This document shows, in pieces, positions 17,361 to 26,310 of a stretch of DNA of 58,841 bases. The stretch's first letter is position 1. Each line of letters opens with the position of its first letter. The notes under the pieces are model-generated. The model worked only from the letters and a program-made list of their open reading frames with translations, had not been told where the DNA came from and searched no databases. Made by a program: the position numbers and the translations under genes. This DNA comes from an uncultured Pelagibacteraceae bacterium. Lineage in GTDB: Bacteria > Pseudomonadota > Alphaproteobacteria > Pelagibacterales > Pelagibacteraceae. The stretch is taken from contig CACGZX010000002.1 in assembly GCA_902577625.1 (NCBI GenBank), forward strand, positions 1 through 58,841, in the 5' to 3' direction.

Positions 17361-18701
17361 ATGTTAGCACAATACTTAAGTTATGAATTCATTGCATTGT
17401 TTATGTTTATAACAATGTTAACTATGATGTTCACTGGTCAAAGAGTATTTGGTGCAATAGGTTTTGTTGCAGCTGCTTCAGCATTATTGATTTGGGGCGA
17501 AGGATCTATGGAGATGCCCTACACAGCTACTTGGAAATTATTTAAATGGTATCCAATGCTTACTCTTCCTCTTTTTATTTATATGGGGTTTATGATCTCT
17601 GAATCCGGAATAGCAAACGATTTATATAAAATGTTTCATGTATATTTTGGTGGACTAAAAGGTGGTCTTGCTATTGGAACTATGCTTATGATGGTAGCAA
17701 TTTCTGCAATGAATGGATTAAGTGTAGCGGGAATGGCTATAGGAGCAACAATTGCACTTCCAGAAATGTTAAAGAGAAATTATGATAAACGAATGATAAC
17801 CGGGGTAGTTCAAGCAGGCAGTTCTCTAGGTATACTTATACCCCCAAGTGTAGTTATGGTTTTATATGGCATGATTGCAAGACAACCTGTTAGTAAACTT
17901 TGGTTGGCTGGCCTTTTACCAGGAATATTAATGGCTTCTTTGTTTATTATTTATATTTATGTTAGATGCCGACTGCAACCAGAGCTAGGTCCAGCATTAG
18001 ATAAAAAAGAAAGAGACATTCCATTATCAGAAAAATTAAAATTATTAAAAGCCGGAATAATTCCCTTTGTAATTTTCTTCCTTATGACTGGTTTGTTTTT
18101 AATGGGAATAGCTAGTCTAGTTGAATGTTCTGCCGTTGGAGCACTACTTGCTACTATCGCTGCTATTTATAAAAAAAGATTTAACAAACAAGTTCTCGAA
18201 ACTACACTTAAAAAAACACTAGGTGTATCATGTATGTTTATGTGGATAATTTTAGCGGCATTATGTTTCGGGGCTGTCTTTGATGGTTTGGGAGCAGGAA
18301 AAGCAATAGAAAAATTATTTATTGAAAGATGGAATCTAACACCGTGGGGAGTTTTAATTATGATGCAACTTTCTTATATAATTATGGGAATGTTTTTAGA
18401 TGATACTGCAATGCTGGTAATTGTTGCACCACTTTATGTTCCACTAATTATATCTTTAGGATTTGACCCAATATGGTATGGAGTGCTTTATACAATTACT
18501 TGCCAAATAGCATACATGACTCCACCGTTTGGATATAATTTATTCTTAATGAGAGCTATGGCACCAAAAGAAATAACTTTATATGATATTTATAGATCAA
18601 TAATTCCGTTTGTTATAGTTATGGTTATTGGTCTAGCGATAGTTATGGCATTCCCTGAAATTGCTACATACTTGCCTGAAAAATATTTATCAAATAAATA
18701 A
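17361..18701 (+). CDS. TRAP transporter large permease (DctM type)
   Basis: This 446-aa protein has about 12 hydrophobic helices and typical DctM motifs: VAISAMNGLSVAGMAIG in the first half, SSLGILIPPSVVMVLYG, and the repeat-related GMFLDDTAMLVIVAPLYVP and ITCQIAYMTPPFGYNLF in the second. It forms the sodium-coupled channel of the TRAP system with DctQ (2 nt upstream). The pattern suggests the FcbT/mannitol-chloroaromatic subfamily, which also includes carriers for other organic acids. Its binding protein follows after a 94-nt gap with small hairpins. Confidence 0.93.
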   Translation: MLAQYLSYEFIALFMFITMLTMMFTGQRVFGAIGFVAAASALLIWGEGSMEMPYTATWKLFKWYPMLTLPLFIYMGFMISESGIANDLYKMFHVYFGGLKGGLAIGTMLMMVAISAMNGLSVAGMAIGATIALPEMLKRNYDKRMITGVVQAGSSLGILIPPSVVMVLYGMIARQPVSKLWLAGLLPGILMASLFIIYIYVRCRLQPELGPALDKKERDIPLSEKLKLLKAGIIPFVIFFLMTGLFLMGIASLVECSAVGALLATIAAIYKKRFNKQVLETTLKKTLGVSCMFMWIILAALCFGAVFDGLGAGKAIEKLFIERWNLTPWGVLIMMQLSYIIMGMFLDDTAMLVIVAPLYVPLIISLGFDPIWYGVLYTITCQIAYMTPPFGYNLFLMRAMAPKEITLYDIYRSIIPFVIVMVIGLAIVMAFPEIATYLPEKYLSNK

Positions 18702-18718
18702 ATTCAACTTATAGTTTA

Positions 18719-18750
18719 AATTATTTTAAATAATTACTAGAATCATTCTA
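18719..18750 (+). repeat. Two small adjacent inverted repeats before the TRAP binding protein gene
   Basis: An A/T-only palindrome (18719-18735) is followed by TAGAAT-C-ATTCTA (18738-18750). Neither is followed by a T run. They may be mRNA-stability hairpins or an operator before the gene at 18796, or chance in AT-rich DNA. Confidence 0.3.
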
Positions 18751-18795
18751 AAATTAATAATAACCTTTTGCGTATAAATTAAGTGAGAGGAAGAT

Positions 18796-19872
18796 ATGAA
18801 AAAAGAAAAAAAAATCATAACAAATAAAAGGCGTTCGTTTATTAAGAAAGCCGGTTTGTTAACTTTGGGTGCGGCCGGAGCTACTGTTGTAAAAGCTCCT
18901 TATGTTTATGCGGCGTCAAATCCAATAAAATGGAGACTGCAAACATATTCTGGAGCACCTTTAGGAGCTCATGTTATTAAGCCACAAATTGAAGCTTTTA
19001 ATAAAGCTGCGCACGGCGAAATGGAAATTGAGCTTTACTATGCAGACCAATTAGTGCCAACTGATGAATTGTTTAGAGCAATGCAGGCAGGTACAATTGA
19101 TGCTGTGCAAAGTGATGACGCAACTATGGGTTCACCAGTAGATATACAAGTGTTTGGTGGATATTTCCCATTTGCAACAAGATACAGCTTAGACGTTCCA
19201 TCATTATTTAAATATTATGGTTTAAATGAGATTTGGGATGAAGCTTATAAAGAAGTTAAGGGAGTGAAATGGTTAAGTACTAGTGCTTGGGACCCTTGTC
19301 ACTTATTTACCGTTAAGAAAAAAGTTACTTCATTAGCAGACATGAAAGGTTTAAGAGTTTTTGGCGTTCCTACTGCCGGGAAATTCTTGTCTAGATATGG
19401 TTTAATTCCGGTAATTGTACCATGGGATGATGTTGAAACTGCAATGCAAACAGGTGAACTTGATGGTGTCTGTTGGTGCGGATTTACAGAAGCTTACGAA
19501 GTAGGTTGGGCAGATATTTGTAAATATGCTTTAACAAACGCAGTAACAGGTGCATGGTTTGGTTCTTACTTTGCCAATTCAAAAAGTTGGGAAAAATTAA
19601 GTCCAAAACTTCAAGCTTTATACCGAATGTCTATTAATGATTCTCATTATTATAGACAAGTATGGTATTGGGGTGGAGAAGCAGACCTACGTGTTAATGG
19701 TAAAAAAATGGAACTTACAAGTCTTCCAGCAAATGAGTGGGGCAAAGTAGTAGAAGACTCTAAAGAGTTCTGGGATGATACATCTAAAATTAGCCCACGT
19801 GCTAAAAAAGTTGTTGATGCATTTAAATTATATGCTCAAACAATGGAAAAAGCTGGTTATCCTTATAGATAA
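18796..19872 (+). CDS. TRAP transporter substrate-binding protein (DctP type, Tat-exported)
   Basis: This 358-aa binding protein begins with a twin-arginine signal (NKRRSFIKKAG, residues about 11-21, hydrophobic core, cleavage near YAA at 35), so it is exported folded. The DctP fold shows in LADMKGLRVFGVPTAG (the conserved ligand arginine), VPWDDVETAMQTGELDGVCW and the EADLRVNG tail. It feeds the DctQ/DctM permease encoded just upstream. A hairpin terminator follows. The ligand is unknown; the FcbT/TakP-like character suggests an organic anion. A ribosome site (GAGAGGAAG) lies before the ATG. Confidence 0.92.
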   Translation: MKKEKKIITNKRRSFIKKAGLLTLGAAGATVVKAPYVYAASNPIKWRLQTYSGAPLGAHVIKPQIEAFNKAAHGEMEIELYYADQLVPTDELFRAMQAGTIDAVQSDDATMGSPVDIQVFGGYFPFATRYSLDVPSLFKYYGLNEIWDEAYKEVKGVKWLSTSAWDPCHLFTVKKKVTSLADMKGLRVFGVPTAGKFLSRYGLIPVIVPWDDVETAMQTGELDGVCWCGFTEAYEVGWADICKYALTNAVTGAWFGSYFANSKSWEKLSPKLQALYRMSINDSHYYRQVWYWGGEADLRVNGKKMELTSLPANEWGKVVEDSKEFWDDTSKISPRAKKVVDAFKLYAQTMEKAGYPYR

Positions 19873-19880
19873 TAATATTT

Positions 19881-19909
19881 TTAGGCGCTTCTTTTATAGA
19901 AGCGCCTAA
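19881..19909. terminator. Bidirectional terminator between TRAP operon and SDR gene
   Basis: A perfect 12-bp stem, arms 19881-19892 and 19898-19909, with a 5-nt TTTAT loop. It lies between the convergent genes ending at 19872 (plus) and 19918 (minus). The T run is weak on the plus strand and better on the minus strand (ATATTATT). The placement suggests it stops both transcripts. Confidence 0.75.
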
Positions 19910-19917
19910 TTCTAAGA

Positions 19918-20673
19918 TTAAGGTTTGGCGGTAATGCCACCATCAATAATAATCTCAGTTCCAGTAATATAATTAGATTGTTCGCTTAATAGAAACATAA
20001 CGGTATTTGATATATCTTGTGGTTTCCCAATTCTATTAAGAGGTATTACTCTTGCTAATTTTTTTTTTGCAGTTGGATTTTTTTTCCATCTTTTTTGCAT
20101 ATTAGTGTCGACTGCTCCAGGCAATATACTATTTGATCTAATATTATTTGAAGCAAATTGAATTGCTAGAGATTTTGAAAGTCTAATCATAGCAGCTTTG
20201 GATGATCCATAAGCATCCTGCGGTTTATCATCACCTGACAATGCATCAACAGACGAAATATGTACCATTGATCCAAATTTATTTTTTTTCATTTTAGGTA
20301 TAATAATTTTAGATAAATAAACCATTGATTTTAAGTTTATTTCATAGACTTTATCCCATATTTTGGGGTCAATATTAGTCGATGATATATCTTTATCAAA
20401 CCATAAGACACCTGTTGTATTAATTAAATAATCAATCTGTTTATTTTTTTTGTAAAATATTTCTATAGATTTTTTTAATTTCTTAAAATTAGTAACATCA
20501 ATAGTTTTGTATATGCAATTTTGATTATCTTTTAAAAAATTTTTAGGAGGTTTTTTTAAATCAATCATAAGTACTGCAATATTATTTTTTGATAAATTTT
20601 TAGAAACCTCTAAACCCATACCACCACAAGCACCTGTAACAATTGCTGATTTACCTTTGTAAGTAAGCTTCAT
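19918..20673 (-). CDS. SDR-family oxidoreductase
   Basis: This 251-aa classical short-chain dehydrogenase has the cofactor motif TGACGGMGLE (about residues 13-22), NTTG for NNAG, the catalytic serine in HISSVDAL and the YGSSKAA active site, and ends GTEIIIDGGITAKP as in many 3-oxoacyl-reductase-like enzymes. It is a cytoplasmic NAD(P)-dependent oxidoreductase. It starts 4 nt after an aldehyde dehydrogenase on the same strand, so an alcohol or polyol oxidation pathway is likely. The substrate cannot be assigned. Confidence 0.88.
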   Translation of the reverse strand: MKLTYKGKSAIVTGACGGMGLEVSKNLSKNNIAVLMIDLKKPPKNFLKDNQNCIYKTIDVTNFKKLKKSIEIFYKKNKQIDYLINTTGVLWFDKDISSTNIDPKIWDKVYEINLKSMVYLSKIIIPKMKKNKFGSMVHISSVDALSGDDKPQDAYGSSKAAMIRLSKSLAIQFASNNIRSNSILPGAVDTNMQKRWKKNPTAKKKLARVIPLNRIGKPQDISNTVMFLLSEQSNYITGTEIIIDGGITAKP

Positions 20674-20677
20674 TTTT

Positions 20678-22054
20678 TTATAATTCTTTCTTTAGGTGAA
20701 AACTTTTTGGTTTTGTAAGATGTTCATATGCTATCTCTGATAAAGAACAGCCTTTTCCTGTTTCCTTTACACCCGTCCAAGATAATCCTGGATCTAAGTA
20801 ATCACATCTATTCATAAATAAAGTTCCAGTATTAACTTTATTACCAAGCTTTTCTGCAGCATCAATATCTTTAGTCCAAATAGATGCGGTTAAACCATAG
20901 GGACTATCATTCATTAAATTTATACCTTCATTGTCATTATCTACTGGCATTATTCCTACACAAGGACCAAAAGTTTCTTCCATCATAAATTTCATTTCAT
21001 GATTTACATTAGTTAGAACTTGAGGGACCATGTAATTTTTATGTTCTTTTGGGTAATCAAATTTTGATTCATCAATCATCATTTTTGCACCTTGTTTTAC
21101 AGCTAAATTCATCTGATCTTTAATAAAATCTGCAGCAGATAATTTAACAACAGGACCAAGGTTGATATCTTCTTTTAATGGATTTCCTAATTTATAGCTG
21201 TATGTTTTATCAATAAATAATTCTAAAAAATTATTATATATTTTTTTATCTACATAAATTCTTTCTATACCGCAGCAAGATTGACCAGAATTAAAAAAAG
21301 AACCATCCACAAGATTTTCTACAGTACTTTCAAGATCAGCATCGTGTCTTACATATGCTGGATCCTTTCCACCCAATTCAAGTGCTATACTTATAAATTT
21401 ATTCATTGTTGATTTTTGAACTTCATAACCCGCACTTACTGATCCTGTAAATGAAACAAACCCAATTCTTTTATCAGAAACTATTTTCAAACTATCATTA
21501 TGGTTAAGATGCAAATAATTAAAAGTATTATTAGGAAGAGTTTTTTTTGCCGATTCATACAATTGCTCAGCACAAAGAGGTGTTTGGGCCGAGTGTTTTA
21601 ATATTACAGAATTTCCTGCTGCAAGTGATGGTATAATTGAATTAACAGATGTTAAATAAGGATAGTTCCATGGAGCTATAATAAAAGAAACACCCATTGG
21701 AATTCTTTTAATATAATTTTTAAAATTTTCTTTTTCTGGTAAATAGATATTTTTTAATTTTTTATCCGCAATTGAAAGCATATAATCAGCTCTTTCTTTA
21801 AAACCTTTTAACTCATTTAATGCTTGTGAGATTGGCCTTCCCATTTGTCTAGTAATTTCTTCAATAATTTGTTTTTCTTTCGATAAAAAGTCAGCAACAA
21901 ATTTTTTTAATAAATCAACTCTTTCCTCTACTTTGAGTGATCCCCATTCATTCTGAGCAATTACTGAATTAGATATAGTTTTTTCAATTATTTTCGAATT
22001 ATACTCTCTTTCGACATATATTGTATTATCTATTGGTGTAATTGTTTTGATCAT
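20678..22054 (-). CDS. Aldehyde dehydrogenase family protein
   Basis: This 458-aa NAD(P)-dependent aldehyde dehydrogenase shows FIIAPWNYPY, the SFTGSVSAGYEVQ cofactor loop, the general base in ALELGGKDPAYV and the catalytic cysteine in NSGQSCCGIERI (about residue 255). Its C-terminus has the family's GVKETGKG motif. It oxidises an aldehyde to an acid. It lies first in a two-gene minus-strand operon with the SDR and diverges from an iron alcohol dehydrogenase 70 bp away, so these three probably serve one alcohol to aldehyde to acid route. The specific substrate is unknown. Confidence 0.92.
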   Translation of the reverse strand: MIKTITPIDNTIYVEREYNSKIIEKTISNSVIAQNEWGSLKVEERVDLLKKFVADFLSKEKQIIEEITRQMGRPISQALNELKGFKERADYMLSIADKKLKNIYLPEKENFKNYIKRIPMGVSFIIAPWNYPYLTSVNSIIPSLAAGNSVILKHSAQTPLCAEQLYESAKKTLPNNTFNYLHLNHNDSLKIVSDKRIGFVSFTGSVSAGYEVQKSTMNKFISIALELGGKDPAYVRHDADLESTVENLVDGSFFNSGQSCCGIERIYVDKKIYNNFLELFIDKTYSYKLGNPLKEDINLGPVVKLSAADFIKDQMNLAVKQGAKMMIDESKFDYPKEHKNYMVPQVLTNVNHEMKFMMEETFGPCVGIMPVDNDNEGINLMNDSPYGLTASIWTKDIDAAEKLGNKVNTGTLFMNRCDYLDPGLSWTGVKETGKGCSLSEIAYEHLTKPKSFHLKKEL

Positions 22055-22082
22055 AGAAAATGTAAGATTAAACTAGATTAAT

Positions 22083-22113
22083 TTGATTTACCATATTAAA
22101 AATCCCGTATAAA
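22083..22113 (+). promoter_or_regulatory. Weak promoter candidate for Fe-ADH gene
   Basis: TTGATT (22083-22088) and TATAAA (22108-22113) are 19 nt apart, slightly long, and end 11 nt before the ATG at 22125. This is a weak call in AT-rich DNA. Confidence 0.25.
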
Positions 22114-22124
22114 TAAATTTAAAT

Positions 22125-23294
22125 ATGAAAAATTATAACTGGAACTATCCAACCACAATGTGGGTTGGCGAAAATAGAATTATCGACCTGGGAAATGCCT
22201 GCAAACAACTAAATATTAAAAGTCCTTTGCTAGTTACAGATGGTGGTTTAGCTAAAACTCAGATGGTTTTAAATATATTAGAAAAATTAAAAAGTGATGG
22301 GTTAAAAATTAGTATTTTTTCGAATGTTGTAGGCAACCCTACTGGCACAAATGTTAAAGAAGGAGTTGATATTTATAATAAAGATAATTGTGATGGTGTT
22401 ATAGCATTTGGTGGTGGTAGTGGATTAGATGTTGGAAAGGCCATAGCATTTATGTCAGGACAAACTCTTCCAATCTGGGACTTTGAGGATGTAGGAGATA
22501 ACTGGACAAAAGCAAATCATGACAAAATTTCTCCAATCATAGCCGTTCCAACTACTGCTGGCACAGGATCTGAAACAGGTAGAGCTTCTGTAATTTTAAA
22601 TGAAGAAACAGGTGTAAAAAATATTATTTTTCATCCAAAATTTTTACCATCAATTGTAATATTAGATCCAACCTTAACCATTGGTCTACCAGCAAAAATT
22701 ACAGCTGCTACAGGAATGGATGCTTTAGCTCACAACCTAGAAGCTTTTTGCGCACCTGGGTTTCATCCAATGGCTGATGGTATCGCTTTAGAAGGAATGA
22801 GAATGATTAATCAATGGTTGTTAAAAGCTGTCAAAGACGGATCTAATATTGAAGCGAGAATGAATATGTTAGCAGCAGCAAGTATGGGTTCTACTGCATT
22901 TCAAAAAGGCTTGGGAGCAATTCACTCATTAAGTCATCCTGTAAATGCATTAAATAATCTTCACCATGGTTTATCAAATGCGATTTTTATGCCTTATGTT
23001 TTAACTTTTAATAAAGATGTGATCGAGGATAAAATTATTAAAATTTGTGATTATTTAGAGTTAAAGAATAAAACATTTGATGGATTTATTAGTTGGATTC
23101 TAGATCTGAGAAAAAAATTAGAAATACCTCACAAACTATCAGAAGTGATTAAAGAAAAAGATTTACAATTAGACCGTCTATCAAAAATGGCTTTAGAAGA
23201 TCCTTCTACAGGAGGTAATCCTAAAAAATTAACTGAAGCAGATATGAAACTTATGTACCAACACAGTATGTCGGGTACTCTTTTTAATGACTAA
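22125..23294 (+). CDS. Iron-containing alcohol dehydrogenase
   Basis: This 389-aa group III alcohol dehydrogenase has the NAD-binding GGGSGLDVGKA motif (about residues 98-108), VPTTAGTGSE, and metal ligands in GMDALAHNLEA and AIHSLSHPVNALNNLHHG. The SAR11 homologue has been linked in the literature to oxidation of methanol and other short alcohols, which fits the C1 setting, but the sequence alone fixes only the family. It diverges from the ALDH/SDR pair. The next gene overlaps its 3' end by 8 nt, suggesting coupling to the amidotransferase and glutathione genes. Confidence 0.92.
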   Translation: MKNYNWNYPTTMWVGENRIIDLGNACKQLNIKSPLLVTDGGLAKTQMVLNILEKLKSDGLKISIFSNVVGNPTGTNVKEGVDIYNKDNCDGVIAFGGGSGLDVGKAIAFMSGQTLPIWDFEDVGDNWTKANHDKISPIIAVPTTAGTGSETGRASVILNEETGVKNIIFHPKFLPSIVILDPTLTIGLPAKITAATGMDALAHNLEAFCAPGFHPMADGIALEGMRMINQWLLKAVKDGSNIEARMNMLAAASMGSTAFQKGLGAIHSLSHPVNALNNLHHGLSNAIFMPYVLTFNKDVIEDKIIKICDYLELKNKTFDGFISWILDLRKKLEIPHKLSEVIKEKDLQLDRLSKMALEDPSTGGNPKKLTEADMKLMYQHSMSGTLFND

Positions 23295-24084
23295 TTTAAA
23301 TATTCTCATAGTAGAGGGAAACGATCCTAGGAATAATGAATTTTTTGTAAAAGCTGCTAAGGCATCTTGTTCCGAAAATTTAAAAAATTTAGTTCTAAAA
23401 TTAGAACCAAATTCAAAAATTAAGATTATTAACCCAGCAAATGACAACGAAACAAAAGCTGTTTTAGGCAATATTTCAAATTATCATGGCATAATTTTTA
23501 CAGGTGGAGCTATGAGATTAAATGATATGACAGATGAAATTAAAAAACATTTAGATTTTGCATCTAATTGTTTTAAATATGAGAATAAAATTTTAGCAAT
23601 TTGCTGGGGATTACAAGTTTGTTCTACAGTAGCAGGAGGAAAGGTGGCTCCAGGAAAAAATGGAGCACATATAGGCATAGCTTCAGATATTGAAATTAAT
23701 GAAGAAGGAAAAAAAAATCCTATATATAAATATAAAAAATTAAAATTTACATCTCCTGCATTTAATTATGATGAAGTATGTAAAATCCCTGATTGCGCTA
23801 CTTTATTATCTAGTGACAAAGTTAATAAAGTAATGGGATTATATTTTAGATCAGGAAAATCTGAAATTTGGGGATTACAATACCATCCCGATTACGAATA
23901 TTGGCAGATGCTAAATTTGTGTAATGGAAGAAAAGATCGCATATTGCAAAACAATCATTTTGATAATGAAACTGATTTTCAAAATCACTTAAATTATATT
24001 AAAGAAGAAGATAAGAAATTAGACTTTGAAAATAGAACATGTGAAATAAGAAATTGGCTTAATCATCTAACTCTAGTAAAGTAA
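23287..24084 (+). CDS. Class-I glutamine amidotransferase-like protein
   Basis: This 265-aa protein has the class-I amidotransferase fold: oxyanion strand IIFTGGAMRLND, nucleophile in LAICWGLQV (Cys about 106) and catalytic histidine in GLQYHPDYE (about His200). Stand-alone members of this GMP-synthase-like family hydrolyse or transfer gamma-glutamyl groups. It overlaps the Fe-ADH gene by 8 nt and precedes gamma-glutamylcysteine synthetase by 39 nt, so a role in gamma-glutamyl compounds is a reasonable inference. Which acceptor it serves is unknown. Confidence 0.8.
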   Translation: MTNLNILIVEGNDPRNNEFFVKAAKASCSENLKNLVLKLEPNSKIKIINPANDNETKAVLGNISNYHGIIFTGGAMRLNDMTDEIKKHLDFASNCFKYENKILAICWGLQVCSTVAGGKVAPGKNGAHIGIASDIEINEEGKKNPIYKYKKLKFTSPAFNYDEVCKIPDCATLLSSDKVNKVMGLYFRSGKSEIWGLQYHPDYEYWQMLNLCNGRKDRILQNNHFDNETDFQNHLNYIKEEDKKLDFENRTCEIRNWLNHLTLVK

Positions 24085-24123
24085 AAAAAATCTAATTATT
24101 AAAAAATTTAGTACAAAATTTTA

Positions 24124-25377
24124 ATGGAAATTACATCAAAAAATCAGATAATTGATTATTTTTCATCTGGATGTAAAGCAGATTTATTAATAGGAGTAGA
24201 GAATGAAAAATTTCTATTTAGAGAAGAAGACCAGCAAAGAGTTAATTATTCAGACATAAAAAAAGTATTAAATTTGTATTCAAAAAAATATAAATGGGAA
24301 AAAATATTCGAAAATGAAAATTTAATTGGCTTAAAGTTAGGTGGAAAATCAATTTCTCTTGAACCCGGAAATCAAATCGAATTATCAGGTGATAAATATA
24401 AAAATATTCATGGGGTTTGTTCAGAGTCATATGATTTTCAATCAAAACTTAACGAAATCTGCAAAAATTTAAAATTAAAAACTATTGCCGTAGGGCATGA
24501 TCCTTACTCACAATTAAGTGATGTGCCTAATAATCCAAAACAAAGATATGAGATAATGACCAAAGAAATGCCAAAAAATGGAAAACAGAGTTTAAATATG
24601 ATGTATCAAACATCAGGAACACAAATAAATATCGATTACTCATCAGAAGAGGATTTTAAAAAAAAATTTAAAGTAATTTCTTTCTTAACTCCAATCAATA
24701 TCGGGGTTTTTGCCAATTCTGCAATTTCAGAGAATAAACCAAGTGGATACTTATCACTAAGATCTAAAGTTTGGCAAGAAACCGCAAGAGGAGGACTGCC
24801 AGAAATTTTTTTAGAGGACATGGATTTCGAAAAATATGCTGATTTTGTAATCAACTTTCCACTTTTGTTTTTAAAAAAAAATAATTTATATACATCAGCT
24901 AATGGAAAAAAATTTAAAGATTTTATGGAAGGTAAAATTGAAAATATAAAAAATTTACCAAATTTAGATGATTTAGAATTACATCTCAGCACCATATTTA
25001 CAGAAAATAGATTAAAAAAGTATATTGAGATTAGATCGTTAGATGCATGTGAATGGGATTGCCATTGTGCTGGACCAGCTTTTTTAATTGGACTAATCTA
25101 TGGTAATTTAGAAAGTACAATTAGTATAATCAATAAATGGAAAAAAGAAGATGTCCTAAATGCTTACATAGAGGCACCAAAAAAAGGATTAAATACAATT
25201 ATAAATAATAAAAAAATTCTTGATTGGCTAAAGATTTTTTATGACATCTCAAAAAATGGTTTAGAAAAAAGAAAAGAGTTAAATAAAACAAAAAGAGATG
25301 AAACAATTTTTTTGAATAATATTAAACAGATATTAAATGACAAAAAAACTAAGGCTGATAAATCTTTAGGAAACTAA
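24124..25377 (+). CDS. gshA: Glutamate-cysteine ligase (GCS2/plant type)
   Basis: This 417-aa protein fits the plant/alphaproteobacterial glutamate-cysteine ligase family: LIGVENEKFLF with the metal-binding glutamate, SLEPGNQIELSG, MYQTSGTQINIDY, the substrate segment SLRSKVWQETARGG, and RSLDACEWDCHCAGPAF. It makes gamma-glutamylcysteine from glutamate, cysteine and ATP. It stops 3 nt before a glutathione synthetase gene. Glutathione here could serve formaldehyde handling in a demethylating cell, which is inference. Confidence 0.9.
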   Translation: MEITSKNQIIDYFSSGCKADLLIGVENEKFLFREEDQQRVNYSDIKKVLNLYSKKYKWEKIFENENLIGLKLGGKSISLEPGNQIELSGDKYKNIHGVCSESYDFQSKLNEICKNLKLKTIAVGHDPYSQLSDVPNNPKQRYEIMTKEMPKNGKQSLNMMYQTSGTQINIDYSSEEDFKKKFKVISFLTPINIGVFANSAISENKPSGYLSLRSKVWQETARGGLPEIFLEDMDFEKYADFVINFPLLFLKKNNLYTSANGKKFKDFMEGKIENIKNLPNLDDLELHLSTIFTENRLKKYIEIRSLDACEWDCHCAGPAFLIGLIYGNLESTISIINKWKKEDVLNAYIEAPKKGLNTIINNKKILDWLKIFYDISKNGLEKRKELNKTKRDETIFLNNIKQILNDKKTKADKSLGN

Positions 25378-25380
25378 TAA

Positions 25381-26310
25381 ATGAATAAAATTGTTGCAAT
25401 TCAAGCTGACCCTATTGAAAAAATAAATCCAAAAACAGATACAACTTTATTGTTAGCTTTAGAAGCTCAAAAAAGAAAACACAGAATATATTGGTTTGAG
25501 TCAAAAGATTTAAGCTTTATAAATTCAAAATTATTTGCAGATGTGAAAGAATTAAGATTGTTTGGTAATGACAAAAAATATTTTAAAATAATTAGGAAAA
25601 AAAAGTTTAATTTATCAAGTTCTAAAGTAATTTTAATTCGGCAAGATCCACCCTTCGATATAGATTATATTAATTCTACACTTTTACTAGATTCAATTAA
25701 AAACAGAACGGAAATTATTAATAATCCAGAATCAGTAAGAAATATATCTGAAAAATTGTTTTCAATTAAATTTATGCAATTAATGCCACCAACTATTTTT
25801 ACAAAAAATTTAAATGAGATAATAAATTTTTATCAAAAACATAAGAAAATAGTACTTAAACCCGTAAATGGATATGCGGGAAAAAATATTTATTTTATTA
25901 ATAGAAATCTAAATCTAGGTGCATTAAGGAAATATTTAAGAAAAACAGGTTTTGTAATGGTTCAAAAATTTCTACCTTTAGTAAAATATGGAGATAAAAG
26001 GGTTTTTATTATTAATGGCAAAGTTGTTGGTGCTATCAAAAGAGTCCCATCTAAAAATTCAATTTTATCAAATATATCACAAGGTGGAAAAGCATTTAAA
26101 ACAAATTTAAATAAATTCGAAAAAAAAGTTTCTAACCATGTAGCCAAAGTATTGAAAAAAAATAATATTTATTTTGCAGGAATTGATTTAATTTCTGGAA
26201 AATTAATTGGGGATATCAATGTAACATCTCCCACAGGTTTAATTCAATTCAAACAATTGACTGGAATAAATCTGGCAGAATATTTTTGGGATAAGTTAAA
26301 ATTAAAATAA
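25381..26310 (+). CDS. gshB: Glutathione synthase
   Basis: This 309-aa ATP-grasp enzyme matches bacterial GshB in length. Marks are [14 protein letters not shown], the [13 protein letters not shown] nucleotide loop (about residues 161-173), [18 protein letters not shown], and the [20 protein letters not shown]-terminal magnesium site. It adds glycine to gamma-glutamylcysteine. It starts 3 nt after gshA and its 3' end overlaps the convergent fhs gene by 9 bp. Confidence 0.93.
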   Translation: MNKIVAIQADPIEKINPKTDTTLLLALEAQKRKHRIYWFESKDLSFINSKLFADVKELRLFGNDKKYFKIIRKKKFNLSSSKVILIRQDPPFDIDYINSTLLLDSIKNRTEIINNPESVRNISEKLFSIKFMQLMPPTIFTKNLNEIINFYQKHKKIVLKPVNGYAGKNIYFINRNLNLGALRKYLRKTGFVMVQKFLPLVKYGDKRVFIINGKVVGAIKRVPSKNSILSNISQGGKAFKTNLNKFEKKVSNHVAKVLKKNNIYFAGIDLISGKLIGDINVTSPTGLIQFKQLTGINLAEYFWDKLKLK

